DNA of 64,000 nucleotides from Pseudomonas sp. P818 (GTDB lineage Bacteria > Pseudomonadota > Gammaproteobacteria > Pseudomonadales > Pseudomonadaceae): NCBI RefSeq assembly GCF_000418555.1, contig NZ_ATKM01000003.1, positions 1 to 64,000 on the forward strand. Direction: 5' to 3'. Both the position numbers and the translations under genes were made by a program. Under the pieces are notes generated by a model. That model was not told the DNA's origin, made no database searches, and worked only from the letters and a program-made list of their open reading frames with translations. Each line of letters starts with the position of its first letter. Within the stretch, counting starts at the first letter, position 1. This document shows, one piece after another, positions 52,367-60,838 of this stretch.

Positions 52367-53797
52367 ATGCAGGTGAATGACGCCGTCGCGCTGGAAGACG
52401 CCATGCTGGCGCTGGCCATGGTCGGTGACCTGAGCATGGGCCAGCCCATCGATCAGTCGCGCCGTACCGCGCGCCTTGCGCAGTGGCTGGTGCAGGCCAG
52501 TGGCGGCGATCAGGCGCAGCTCGATGCGGTCCGCCAGGTGGCGCTGCTGCGCTGGTCGGGCTGCACGGCCAACGCCGAGGGCTTCATGCGCCTGTTCGGC
52601 GATGATGTCGGTGGGCGCCGCGACATGCTCGCGCACACCCTCGATGCCGCCGGCCAGCGCGCCATGTTGCGCACCACGCCATTGGCCGTGGTGCACTGCG
52701 AAGTCGCCGGCGAGGTGGCCCGCACCCTCGACTTGCCGGGTCAGGTCGAGCTGGGGCTGCGGCATATCTTCGAATGCTTCGACGGCAGCGGTCGGCCGCT
52801 GGGCCTGCGTCATCCCGATATTCCGCAGGTGGTCTATCAGGTGGTGCTGGCCGGCGATCTGGAAATCCTTTCGCGCGTTCACGGTCTGGAGGCGGCGCTG
52901 GAGTGGATCGGCGCACAGGGCGATCGCCGCTATCCTGCGGGCCTCGCCGAGCTGCTTGTCCGCCACGCAGCAGAGTGGCTGGACGCACTGCGCACGCCCG
53001 AGGGGATACGGCCTGGCGTCGGACCGCAGGTCTCGCTGACCCTGGTGGGCGACGTGATCGATCTCAAGTTGTCCTGGTTGGCCGGCTATTCACGCCAGGC
53101 TGCCAGCCTGGTGCGCGATGCCGGCCGGCTGTGGGGCTTGCCCGAGGATCGCCTCGACTTACTCGCCAAGGCGGCGCTGATCCATGGCCTGGGCCGCGCG
53201 GCCGTGCCCAATCGAATCTGGAGCACGCCCGGCCCGCTGCTCGAAGGCGACCTCGAATCGGTACGCCTGGTGCCCTACTGGACGCACCGCGCCTGTAGCC
53301 AGATCGGCGGCCTGAGCGAAGCCGGACAACTGGCTGCGCACGCCTACGAACGCCTGGATGGCAGCGGCTATTTCCGCTCGCTGAGTGGTGATGCCCTGAG
53401 TGGCGAACACCGACTGCTGAGCGCCGCACTGGCCTGGCTCGCATTGCGCGGCGAGCGCCCCTGGCGAGCGGCTCTCAGTGACGAGCAGGCCGCCGGGGTA
53501 TTGCTGAATGAAGCCGAACAGGGCCGCTTCGACCCACGCGCCTGCCAGGCGGTGATAAGCGCCGCGCATGGCGAGCAGGCGCCGCTGGCCTGCAAGCCCG
53601 GCAACGGCCTGCTCAGCGAACGCGAGACGCAGATACTGCAACGCATCAGCAGCGGGGCGAGCAACAAGGAAGTGGCGCGCGACCTGGGCATCAGCCCGAG
53701 CACGGTGCGCACCCATGTCGAAAGCGTGTTCCGCAAGTTGCAGTGTTCGACGCGAGCGGCAGCGACCCTGAAGGCGCTGACCTTGGGAGTGATTTGA
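52367..53797 (+). CDS. HD-domain protein with C-terminal LuxR helix-turn-helix
   Basis: A 476-residue regulator. Residues about 1-220 resemble one HD-type helical domain, about 225-390 a second related to HD-GYP (DLKLSWLAGYSRQAASLV; AALIHGLGRAAVPNRIW; HAYERLDGSGYF), and 410-476 is a LuxR/GerE DNA-binding domain (LLSERETQILQRISSGASNKEVARDLGISPSTVRTH in part). In the second domain the catalytic His-Asp pair reads HG, so phosphodiesterase activity is doubtful, although RLDGSGY is kept. I chose ATG 52367 with AGGAG at 52354-52358. It may act as a nucleotide-sensing transcription factor; this is inference. Confidence 0.85.
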   Translation: MQVNDAVALEDAMLALAMVGDLSMGQPIDQSRRTARLAQWLVQASGGDQAQLDAVRQVALLRWSGCTANAEGFMRLFGDDVGGRRDMLAHTLDAAGQRAMLRTTPLAVVHCEVAGEVARTLDLPGQVELGLRHIFECFDGSGRPLGLRHPDIPQVVYQVVLAGDLEILSRVHGLEAALEWIGAQGDRRYPAGLAELLVRHAAEWLDALRTPEGIRPGVGPQVSLTLVGDVIDLKLSWLAGYSRQAASLVRDAGRLWGLPEDRLDLLAKAALIHGLGRAAVPNRIWSTPGPLLEGDLESVRLVPYWTHRACSQIGGLSEAGQLAAHAYERLDGSGYFRSLSGDALSGEHRLLSAALAWLALRGERPWRAALSDEQAAGVLLNEAEQGRFDPRACQAVISAAHGEQAPLACKPGNGLLSERETQILQRISSGASNKEVARDLGISPSTVRTHVESVFRKLQCSTRAAATLKALTLGVI

Positions 53798-53812
53798 GGC
53801 AGGGGCGGCGGC

Positions 53813-54004
53813 TCAGTCGCCCCCTCCGCCGCCATCGCCCCCGCCGCCCGAGTCGAAGCCCCCGTCACCGAAGCCAGGGCTGGAATCCTGTCCGCTCAGG
53901 CCGCTTCTCCTCTTTTTGCCCGCGCGTGACTTGGGCCTTGAGCGTTGCCACGAATAGATGAAAAGCACCACGAATGCGATAGCGATCAGCGGCAGAATAT
54001 CCAT
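53813..54004 (-). CDS. Small membrane protein with Gly/Asp-rich tail
   Basis: A 63-residue protein with one hydrophobic helix at the N-terminus (MDILPLIAIAFVVLFIYSW), a basic stretch (RSRPKSRAGKKRRSG) and a tail of Gly, Asp and Ser ending in GGGGGD. It is convergent with the HD/LuxR gene, and the tail is encoded by a repetitive GC-rich segment. I do not recognise a function. I chose the ATG at 54004, which opens directly with the membrane helix. Confidence 0.6.
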   Translation of the reverse strand: MDILPLIAIAFVVLFIYSWQRSRPKSRAGKKRRSGLSGQDSSPGFGDGGFDSGGGGDGGGGGD

Positions 54005-54110
54005 GCGTTTTTCTCTCCATTGCCTTAGCGATGATCCTGGCGGCACCGGCCTGCTGATCTCGGACGCCTACCCAGCGAAAACCTCGCCGTTAGAGAGGCG
54101 TCCGAGTCGC

Positions 54111-56360
54111 CTACAGCGCGCTTTCCGCAAGCGCCGGCACGGTAAACTGAAACTCCGACCCCTTGCCCAATTCGCTCTCGACGACGATATGCCCGCCGTG
54201 GGCTTCCACTATGCCTTGGGTAATGTACAAACCAAGCCCGGTCCCGGTTGGATTGCCATCCTTCGCCGTCCAGTAACGGTCGAACACATGAGGCAGGTGC
54301 TCCTTGGGGATGCCCTCGCCGGTATCGCGCACCGTGAACAGGATGTCATCGCCGACAGATTTCGCGCGCACTCCGACCTTGCCCTGTCGTGGGGTGAACT
54401 TGATCGCATTGCCGATCAGGTTCGAGAGCACCTGAAACAGCCGCTCTGGATCAGCGTGAATGCGCAGGTCTGGATCAGCCTCGAAAGAGATGCTGATGTC
54501 CTTATCAAGGGCGAGGGGGGCGAGCAGCGATTGCGCCTCTTCGAACATGTGTCCGACATCGAGCTTCTGCGGGGTGATGGTGTAGCGGCCTGCGTCGATC
54601 TTCGACGTGTCGAGCAAATCCTCGAGCAGGGTGTTCATCCGTCCGGCGGCCTGCTGCATGGTGTCGAGTGCCGTGGCGATGCGTCGCGAGGTGTGCGGGC
54701 CGTCGGAGCTGAAGGTCTTCTGCATCATGCCGCAGAGCATCGAAATCACCGTCATGGGGTTTCTCAGGTCATGCGAAACCACGGCAACCAGCTCATCACG
54801 GGCACGCACCGCCTCCTGCTCGCGGCGGACTTGCCGGGCGAGGTCATGCTCCAGCGCCGAGCGGCGCAGGTCGTTGGCCGCAAACAGATCTCCCTGGCTC
54901 CATTTGGTTGAGATACCGGCCATCTCGACCTTCCAGATTTCGAACGATGTACGAGGCCGCAAGCGCAGGCCGGCATCGGAATTTTCCAGGTCCATGGGCT
55001 TGCGCGGATCGCCGCTCCAGTTGATGCTTTCCTTCACCTCCGGACGAAACCACAACACAGCGTTATCCACCGGTTTGGGCAGGCTCATCGCCAGCACACC
55101 GCTGGCCACCTGCGGATACTGCGCCGCGGGCGGATAGACAGCAGAAAGGTGATGACTGGAAAACACCGGCTTGCCTCTGTCCTGCAACCATTTGTGCAAC
55201 GCGCGGATTTCCTGCGGCTGCGGGCAGTTGCCGTATCGGTGTAACTGCTTGTCTTCGATGATGGCGACACCGCCAGCCGCCGTCAGCGCCATCAGCACGT
55301 CAGGTCGCCCTGCCAGCCCATCGAAAACGGTCTGCGGCGAATCGATCATTGCCTGATTGAGCAGCGCCAGCGCATCGATTTTCTCTTCACGCTGACGGTT
55401 GATCTCCAGCGACTCCATGGCGCTGATCTGTAACGACAACACCTGACCGATAGTCTGGCAGGCGCTGCGCAGCTCATGCGGTACGTGCAAAGGCTGGCGA
55501 TTGCCGCAACTGATCAGGCCCCAGAGCTTGTCGTCCTTGAGCAGAGAGATACTCATCGACGACAGCACCCCCATGTTCTTCATGTATTGGCAGTGAATCG
55601 GGGAAACGCTGCGCAGCGTGGCGAAGCTCAGGTCCAGCGGGGTCTGCGTGTCGGGACGCAGCTTCGGCACCAGAGGCACTGGTTGGTAATCGGCGTTGGG
55701 GATGATTCGCAGCCAATTGGTGCGATACAACTCGCGGGCCTGTTCGGGAATGTCCGAGGCGGGGAAGAACAGGCCATTGAAGAGCTCCATTGACGGCGCG
55801 GAGGCTTCAGCGATGACCTGACCATGGCCCTCTTCCTCGAAGCGGTAGATGAGCACCCGGTCATAACCGGTCATCGCCTGAATTTCCCTGACACTGATGT
55901 CATACAGCTCCTGCAGCGTGGTCGCTACCTGCAGGCGCTGGAGCAGGCGGGCCAGGTTGGTGTTGAGTCCCGCGACGTTTCGCGGCTGGAAATTTTCCAC
56001 GTGTATTTCCAGCTCCAGGATCAACACACCCTGATACCGGTGCAACAAGCCCTCGAACACCGTGCCATTGATGTGAAAGTGCAGGGGCCCTGCGTCGGCG
56101 AACGCTGGCCGCACCAACGCCTCGCGTACTGCTTCGGTATGGGCCTGGCCAATCAGCTTGTGTAACGGTTGGCCGATCAGTTCTTGCGGCGTGTGCGCCA
56201 GCAAGGTTTCGACATTGGCGCTGATCTGGATGATCTCCAGAGTGGGCTCGCTGAGTGTCAGCAGCAAGCCATGGGGCTGAATCGCGCCGGGGAAGCGGAT
56301 CGGCTCGTCGGCGCAGTTGTTCAGCAAGTCTTCAAAGGCATCTTTGTTTTGCGGGGTCAT
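54111..56360 (-). CDS. bphP: Bacteriophytochrome sensor histidine kinase
   Basis: A 749-residue red/far-red photoreceptor with the order PAS-GAF-PHY-HisKA-HATPase. The biliverdin-binding Cys is Cys16 (NNCADEPIRFPGAIQPHG). The GAF domain has PASDIPEQARELY and the conserved His in SPIHCQYMKNMG. The PHY tongue has WFRPEV...WSGDP and PRTSF. The kinase core has VVSHDLRNPM, NLIGNAIKFTP, DTGEGIP and GTGLGLYI. No receiver or PAS domain follows, and no partner response regulator is in the window. The start overlaps the bphO stop by four bases, so chromophore-making enzyme and photoreceptor are co-translated. Confidence 0.96.
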   Translation of the reverse strand: MTPQNKDAFEDLLNNCADEPIRFPGAIQPHGLLLTLSEPTLEIIQISANVETLLAHTPQELIGQPLHKLIGQAHTEAVREALVRPAFADAGPLHFHINGTVFEGLLHRYQGVLILELEIHVENFQPRNVAGLNTNLARLLQRLQVATTLQELYDISVREIQAMTGYDRVLIYRFEEEGHGQVIAEASAPSMELFNGLFFPASDIPEQARELYRTNWLRIIPNADYQPVPLVPKLRPDTQTPLDLSFATLRSVSPIHCQYMKNMGVLSSMSISLLKDDKLWGLISCGNRQPLHVPHELRSACQTIGQVLSLQISAMESLEINRQREEKIDALALLNQAMIDSPQTVFDGLAGRPDVLMALTAAGGVAIIEDKQLHRYGNCPQPQEIRALHKWLQDRGKPVFSSHHLSAVYPPAAQYPQVASGVLAMSLPKPVDNAVLWFRPEVKESINWSGDPRKPMDLENSDAGLRLRPRTSFEIWKVEMAGISTKWSQGDLFAANDLRRSALEHDLARQVRREQEAVRARDELVAVVSHDLRNPMTVISMLCGMMQKTFSSDGPHTSRRIATALDTMQQAAGRMNTLLEDLLDTSKIDAGRYTITPQKLDVGHMFEEAQSLLAPLALDKDISISFEADPDLRIHADPERLFQVLSNLIGNAIKFTPRQGKVGVRAKSVGDDILFTVRDTGEGIPKEHLPHVFDRYWTAKDGNPTGTGLGLYITQGIVEAHGGHIVVESELGKGSEFQFTVPALAESAL

Positions 56361-56971
56361 ATCAGTACCTCTCTGCTTTCGAGCCAGCGCTCGAAACAGC
56401 CGAATGTGGCTCGGGCCGCCATGACAACGGCTCCGCGTTCGTCCGTATCCAGGGATCGGCTACCCAGATAGGCAATGAAATTACGCCAGCGTCGCCCGGT
56501 GTCCGCCCCGTAGATATCGAGAAATGCCGCTCCGTTGTCGGCATTCAGGCCCAGCCGCGAAGCCACTTCCCGGCGCAGGATTTGTCCACCGAGCGTTGCC
56601 CCCTCGAGCACATATAGAACGCCCAGGCAGGTGGGCCTGCAGTTAATTGCCGGCAATGAACGGCAGATCGGCAAACACTCGATGGTCTCGGCTGACAGGC
56701 CTAACGCATGCAGGTCTTTGCACAGTGTGGGCGCTTTGAGACGCGACACCAGATCGAAATCGGCAGACGTCACGTCGCTGTCGAGCAAAGCGTTTTCAAG
56801 CGGCATATAAAAGCCGTAATACGCCTGCATCAGTCGTTGAAAGGCGTTCGTGTCGAGCAGGTCAGAGAAAAAAGGAAGCTGTTTTTCCAGCCTGATGTGC
56901 AGTTCCGCTGTACCGGCCCGCAGATCTTGCAGCACCGGCAGCACAGGCACTTCGCGGGCCTTGGCTTGCAT
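56357..56971 (-). CDS. bphO: Biliverdin-producing haem oxygenase BphO
   Basis: A 204-residue haem oxygenase of the bacterial BphO type that opens haem to biliverdin for BphP. The proximal His lies in AELHIRLEKQLPFF, and the helical fold marks YYGFYMPLENAL and VLYVLEGATLGGQIL are visible. I chose ATG 56971, with AAGGG eight bases upstream; a GTG at 56995 is possible. It is the first gene of the bphO-bphP operon. Confidence 0.92.
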   Translation of the reverse strand: MQAKAREVPVLPVLQDLRAGTAELHIRLEKQLPFFSDLLDTNAFQRLMQAYYGFYMPLENALLDSDVTSADFDLVSRLKAPTLCKDLHALGLSAETIECLPICRSLPAINCRPTCLGVLYVLEGATLGGQILRREVASRLGLNADNGAAFLDIYGADTGRRWRNFIAYLGSRSLDTDERGAVVMAARATFGCFERWLESREVLI

Positions 56972-57257
56972 GTAGGTTGCCCTTGTGAGGGCCACTTGTG
57001 GCCAATTTTAAGGTGAGCAGGGGCTAACCCTATCACGCGAGCTGGGATATCCAAGCTAAAACGGCTCAAACCGGATAAGCGTGTCACTGAAGGCCAAGCT
57101 GGGAATCAGAGCCTGGCTTGCAGTGTGTCGCACCTGTGACTTTGATGTGCGAGAGCCGGGGCACGAGGACATGGGCGCGCCAGGTGCTGCATGGAAGAAC
57201 CCTTGCCGCAGCATAAGGCCCTGGTTGGAAGTGGCAGCCGTGTCATGCACCCACCAG

Positions 57258-57293
57258 AAAAAACAAAGGGCCCAGGTTTTCACCTGGGCCCTT
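57258..57293 (-). terminator. Terminator of tRNA-Arg
   Basis: AAGGGCCCAGG and CCTGGGCCCTT (57266-57276, 57283-57293) form an 11-bp perfect stem with a six-base loop, followed on the minus strand by TG and a run of six T (57263-57258). It lies nine bases downstream of the tRNA 3' end. Confidence 0.9.
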
Positions 57294-57301
57294 GATTGAT
57301 C

Positions 57302-57378
57302 TGGCGCATCCGGCGGGATTCGAACCCACGACCCCTGCCTTCGGAGGGCAGTACTCTATCCAGCTGAGCTACGGATGC
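57302..57378 (-). tRNA. tRNA-Arg (anticodon CCG)
   Basis: On the minus strand the acceptor arms GCATCCG and CGGATGC pair, with discriminator G and an encoded CCA at 57304-57302. The anticodon stem CTGCC/GGCAG encloses the loop CTCCGAA, which gives anticodon CCG for codon CGG. The T-arm GTGGGTTCGAATCCCGC part is canonical. It is 77 nucleotides long. Confidence 0.97.
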
Positions 57379-57728
57379 GTTGCGGGGCGCAATGATACGC
57401 ATCTGGGCGCTAAGCGTCCATCGTGCATGAGTGTGCATTATTCAGAACGCACTTTACACTTTTGCGGTGGTTAAGAGCCCCGTGAGCAAGTTTTTTATCA
57501 TTCTTTCGTCGATTTAGCCCCTTCGGCTATTGCCCTTTGCCGTTGCCGCTCCTAGGATTCGTTTGAGATTTCAAACGGTGCGTTCGGTCATTCTGAACCC
57601 CAGCACGTTCAACGGCTCTGAATCCATTACCAGGCCTCGCAAGGCTAGGTTTTTCGCCTTGCGGGCTCTGCCCGTGACTCCAACGACTTTGCACCGACGC
57701 CCGGGCGCCGGAACTGAAGGAGACTGCC
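57379..57728 (+). other. gabD upstream region
   Basis: A 350-base gap between the tRNA gene (minus) and gabD (plus). It holds an AT-rich stretch near 57490-57520, the 7-4-7 dyad at 57560-57577 and the gabD ribosome binding site (AAGGAG, just before 57729). I see no gene. Confidence 0.5.
57560..57577. promoter_or_regulatory. Dyad CGTTTGA-N4-TCAAACG upstream of gabD
   Basis: A perfect 7-bp inverted repeat with a four-base centre (GATT), 151 bases upstream of the gabD start. It is a candidate operator for gabD control; the regulator is not in the window. Confidence 0.5.
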
Positions 57729-59180
57729 ATGCAACTGAAAGACCCCCAGCTGCTGCGCCAACAGGCCTATATCGATGGCCAGTGGCTGGACGCCGACAGC
57801 GGTCAGACCATCGCCGTGAACAACCCGGCCACCGGTGAGATCATCGGTCATGTGCCGAAGATGGGCCGTGCCGAGACGCGCCGTGCCATCGAGGCCGCCG
57901 AGAAGGCGCTGCCGGCCTGGCGTGCACTGACTGCCAAGGAGCGCGCCAACAAGCTGCGCCGCTGGTTCGAGTTGCTGATGGAGAACCAGGATGACCTCGG
58001 TCGCCTGATGACCCTGGAGCAGGGCAAGCCGCTGGCCGAAGCCAAGGGCGAGATCGCCTATGCCGCCTCCTTCATCGAGTGGTTCGCCGAAGAAGCCAAG
58101 CGCGTCTACGGTGACGTGATCCCCGGTCACCAGCCGGACAAGCGCCTGATCGTGATCAAGCAGCCGATCGGCGTCACCGCCGCCATCACCCCGTGGAACT
58201 TCCCCGCCGCGATGATCACCCGCAAGGCCGGCCCGGCACTGGCCGCCGGTTGCACCATGGTGATCAAGCCGGCTTCGCAGACGCCGTTCTCCGCCCTGGC
58301 CCTGGTCGAGCTGGCCGAGCGCGCGGGCATCCCGAAAGGTGTGCTGAGCGTGGTCACCGGCAGCGCCGGCGAAGTGGGTGGCGAGCTTACCAGCAACCCC
58401 ATCGTGCGCAAGCTGTCCTTCACCGGCTCGACCGAGATCGGTCGCCAGCTGATGGCCGAATGCGCCCAGGACATCAAGAAGGTGTCGCTGGAGCTGGGCG
58501 GCAACGCGCCGTTCATCGTCTTCGATGACGCCGATCTGGATGCCGCAGTCGAAGGCGCGCTGATCTCCAAGTACCGCAACAACGGCCAGACCTGCGTCTG
58601 CGCCAACCGTATTTACGTGCAGGACGGCGTCTACGATGCCTTCGCCGAGAAGCTGATCGCCGCTGTATCCAAGCTGAAGATCGGCAACGGTCTGGAAGAC
58701 GGCACCACCACCGGCCCGCTGATCGACGAGAAGGCCGTGGCCAAGGTGCAGGAGCACATCGCCGACGCGGTGAACAAGGGCGCCAAGCTGGCCCTGGGCG
58801 GCAAGCCGCATGCCCTGGGTGGCACCTTCTTCGAACCGACCATTCTGGTGGACGTGCCGAAAACCGCTGCGGTGGCCAAGGAAGAGACCTTCGGCCCGCT
58901 GGCGCCGCTGTTCCGCTTCAAGGACGAGGCCGAGGTGATCGCCATGGCCAACGATACCGAGTTCGGCCTGGCTTCCTACTTCTATGCCCGCGACCTGGGC
59001 CGCGTGTTCCGCGTGGCCGAGGCGCTGGAGTACGGCATGGTGGGCATCAACACCGGCCTGATCTCCAACGAAGTCGCGCCGTTCGGCGGCGTGAAGGCTT
59101 CCGGCCTGGGCCGCGAAGGCTCCAAGTACGGGATCGAGGACTACCTCGAGATCAAGTACATGTGCCTGGGCGGCATCTAG
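57729..59180 (+). CDS. gabD: Succinate-semialdehyde dehydrogenase (NADP+)
   Basis: A 483-residue aldehyde dehydrogenase that oxidises succinate semialdehyde to succinate, the second step of 4-aminobutyrate use. GabD marks are ITPWNFPAAMITRKAGPALA, GSTEIGRQLM, LELGGNAPFIVFDDAD and the catalytic Cys in NNGQTCVCANR (about 288), with length equal to E. coli GabD (482, from memory). AAGGAG precedes the ATG. It is followed by gabT after a 259-base gap that contains a large hairpin. Confidence 0.96.
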   Translation: MQLKDPQLLRQQAYIDGQWLDADSGQTIAVNNPATGEIIGHVPKMGRAETRRAIEAAEKALPAWRALTAKERANKLRRWFELLMENQDDLGRLMTLEQGKPLAEAKGEIAYAASFIEWFAEEAKRVYGDVIPGHQPDKRLIVIKQPIGVTAAITPWNFPAAMITRKAGPALAAGCTMVIKPASQTPFSALALVELAERAGIPKGVLSVVTGSAGEVGGELTSNPIVRKLSFTGSTEIGRQLMAECAQDIKKVSLELGGNAPFIVFDDADLDAAVEGALISKYRNNGQTCVCANRIYVQDGVYDAFAEKLIAAVSKLKIGNGLEDGTTTGPLIDEKAVAKVQEHIADAVNKGAKLALGGKPHALGGTFFEPTILVDVPKTAAVAKEETFGPLAPLFRFKDEAEVIAMANDTEFGLASYFYARDLGRVFRVAEALEYGMVGINTGLISNEVAPFGGVKASGLGREGSKYGIEDYLEIKYMCLGGI

Positions 59181-59208
59181 TCGCTGCTGCACTCGGCCGG
59201 ACGTCGTT

Positions 59209-59266
59209 GGCGCAAACGGGAAAATGCTCATTGGCTACAGCCAACTCCGCTTTTCCCGCTTGCGCC
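59209..59266. repeat. Large inverted repeat between gabD and gabT
   Basis: GGCGCAA-A-CGGGAAAA (59209-59224) pairs with TTTTCCCG-C-TTGCGCC (59251-59266), a 15-bp stem with one mismatch. Inside lies a smaller hairpin, TTGGCT/AGCCAA (59231-59244). It could be a REP-like intergenic element, an attenuator or an RNA-stabilising structure. Confidence 0.7.
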
Positions 59267-59439
59267 GCCTAGCCCGGCCATCGCTCGCGACGCGCCTAGC
59301 GTTCTGATCTGGAACGTAGCGAGCCAGAATTTCCCCCGCCTCCGGCGGCCCGACGCAGTCGATCATCGTATGCTGCGGCGAACCACCTCCAGAGGCATTT
59401 CCTTGAACCGAGCCGCCCGATGACGGCCATGAGGACACC

Positions 59440-60720
59440 ATGAGCAAGACCAACGAATCCCTGCTGCAACGCCGCCAGGCCGCCGTACCGCGCGGTGTCG
59501 GCCAGATCCACCCGATCGTCGCCGAGCGTGCCGAGAACGCCACCGTATGGGACGTCGAAGGCCGCGAGTACATCGACTTCGCCGGCGGCATCGCCGTGCT
59601 GAACACCGGCCACCTGCATCCCAAGGTGGTCGCCGCCGTTCAGGAGCAGCTGACCAAGCTGTCGCACACCTGCTTCCAGGTGCTGGCCTACGAGCCCTAC
59701 ATCGAGCTGTGCGAAGAGATCGCCAAGCGCGTGCCGGGCAACTTCGCCAAGAAGACCCTGCTGGTCACCTCCGGCTCCGAGGCCGTCGAGAACGCCGTGA
59801 AGATCGCCCGCGCCGCCACTGGCCGTGCCGGCGTGATCGCCTTCACCGGCGCCTACCACGGCCGCACCATGATGACCCTGTCGCTGACCGGCAAGGTGGT
59901 ACCGTACTCCGCCGGCATGGGCCTGATGCCCGCTGGCGTGTACCGCGCCCAGGCGCCGTGCCCGCTGCATGGCGTGAGCGAGGACGAGTCCATCGCCAGC
60001 ATCGAGCGCATCTTCAAGAACGACGCGCAGCCGCAGGACATCGCTGCGATCATCATCGAGCCGGTGCAGGGCGAAGGCGGTTTCTACGTCAACTCCCCGG
60101 CCTTCATGCAGCGCCTGCGCGCGCTGTGCGACCAGCACGGCATCCTCCTGATCGCTGACGAAGTGCAGACCGGCGCGGGCCGTACCGGTACCTTCTTCGC
60201 CACCGAGCAACTGGGCGTGGTGCCGGACCTGACCACCTTCGCCAAGTCCGTCGGCGGCGGCTTCCCGATCTCCGGCGTGTGCGGCAAGGCCGAGATCATG
60301 GACAAGATCGCCCCCGGTGGCCTGGGCGGCACCTACGCCGGCAGCCCGATCGCCTGCGCCGCGGCCCTGGCCGTGCTCAAGGTGTTCGACGAGGAGAAAC
60401 TGCTGGAGCGCAGCCAGGCCGTGGGCGAGAAGCTCAAGGCCGGCCTCAAGACCATCGCCGAGAAGCACAAGGTGATCGGTGACGTACGTGGCCTGGGTTC
60501 GATGGTCGCCATCGAGCTGTTCGAAGGCGGCGACCACAGCAAGCCGGCGGCCGAGCTGGTGGGCAAGATCGTCGCCCGTGCGCGCGAGAAGGGCCTGATC
60601 CTGCTGTCGTGCGGCACCTACTACAACGTCATCCGCTTCCTGATGCCCGTCACCATCCCGGACGCGCAGCTGGAAAAAGGCATCGCCATCGTCGCCGAGT
60701 GCTTCGACGAGTTGGCCTGA
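59440..60720 (+). CDS. gabT: 4-aminobutyrate aminotransferase
   Basis: A 426-residue PLP enzyme that moves the amino group of 4-aminobutyrate to 2-oxoglutarate, giving succinate semialdehyde for GabD. Marks are FAGGIAVLNTGHLHPKVV, the cofactor-binding TSGSEAVENAVKIAR, GAYHGRTMMTLSLTGK, IADEVQTGAGRTGTFFA and the PLP lysine in TTFAKSVGGGFPISG (about 268). Length is the usual one. GAGGA lies just before the start. A clear terminator follows, so gabD-gabT form a unit. Confidence 0.96.
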   Translation: MSKTNESLLQRRQAAVPRGVGQIHPIVAERAENATVWDVEGREYIDFAGGIAVLNTGHLHPKVVAAVQEQLTKLSHTCFQVLAYEPYIELCEEIAKRVPGNFAKKTLLVTSGSEAVENAVKIARAATGRAGVIAFTGAYHGRTMMTLSLTGKVVPYSAGMGLMPAGVYRAQAPCPLHGVSEDESIASIERIFKNDAQPQDIAAIIIEPVQGEGGFYVNSPAFMQRLRALCDQHGILLIADEVQTGAGRTGTFFATEQLGVVPDLTTFAKSVGGGFPISGVCGKAEIMDKIAPGGLGGTYAGSPIACAAALAVLKVFDEEKLLERSQAVGEKLKAGLKTIAEKHKVIGDVRGLGSMVAIELFEGGDHSKPAAELVGKIVARAREKGLILLSCGTYYNVIRFLMPVTIPDAQLEKGIAIVAECFDELA

Positions 60721-60757
60721 GCCGGACCCTGAGCACGCCTGTGCGTGCTGATGAAAA

Positions 60758-60783
60758 GACCCGCCCTGTGCGGGTCTTTTTTT
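60758..60783 (+). terminator. Rho-independent terminator of gabT
   Basis: GACCCGC (60758-60764), loop CCTGT, GCGGGTC (60770-60776) and seven T. A smaller hairpin GCACGC/GCGTGC lies just upstream at 60733-60748. Confidence 0.92.
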
Positions 60784-60810
60784 GCCCGAGCATCTATGGT
60801 TGGTTGACGA

Positions 60811-60830
60811 GGTAAAATGATCGTTTTACC
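60811..60830. promoter_or_regulatory. TetR-type operator overlapping the tetR promoter
   Basis: GGTAAAA and TTTTACC flank a near-symmetric TGATCG centre. The palindrome ends eight bases before the tetR ATG and sits between a -35-like TTGACG (60804-60809) and a -10-like TACCTT (60827-60832), so binding would block the promoter. Autoregulation by the adjacent TetR is the likely role. Confidence 0.65.
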
Positions 60831-60838
60831 TTGATCCC

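Noticed and set aside
57296..57378. tRNA-Arg as an integration site with an adjacent island
   Set aside because: No integrase and no second copy of the tRNA 3' end is visible in the window; its neighbours are ordinary chromosomal genes.
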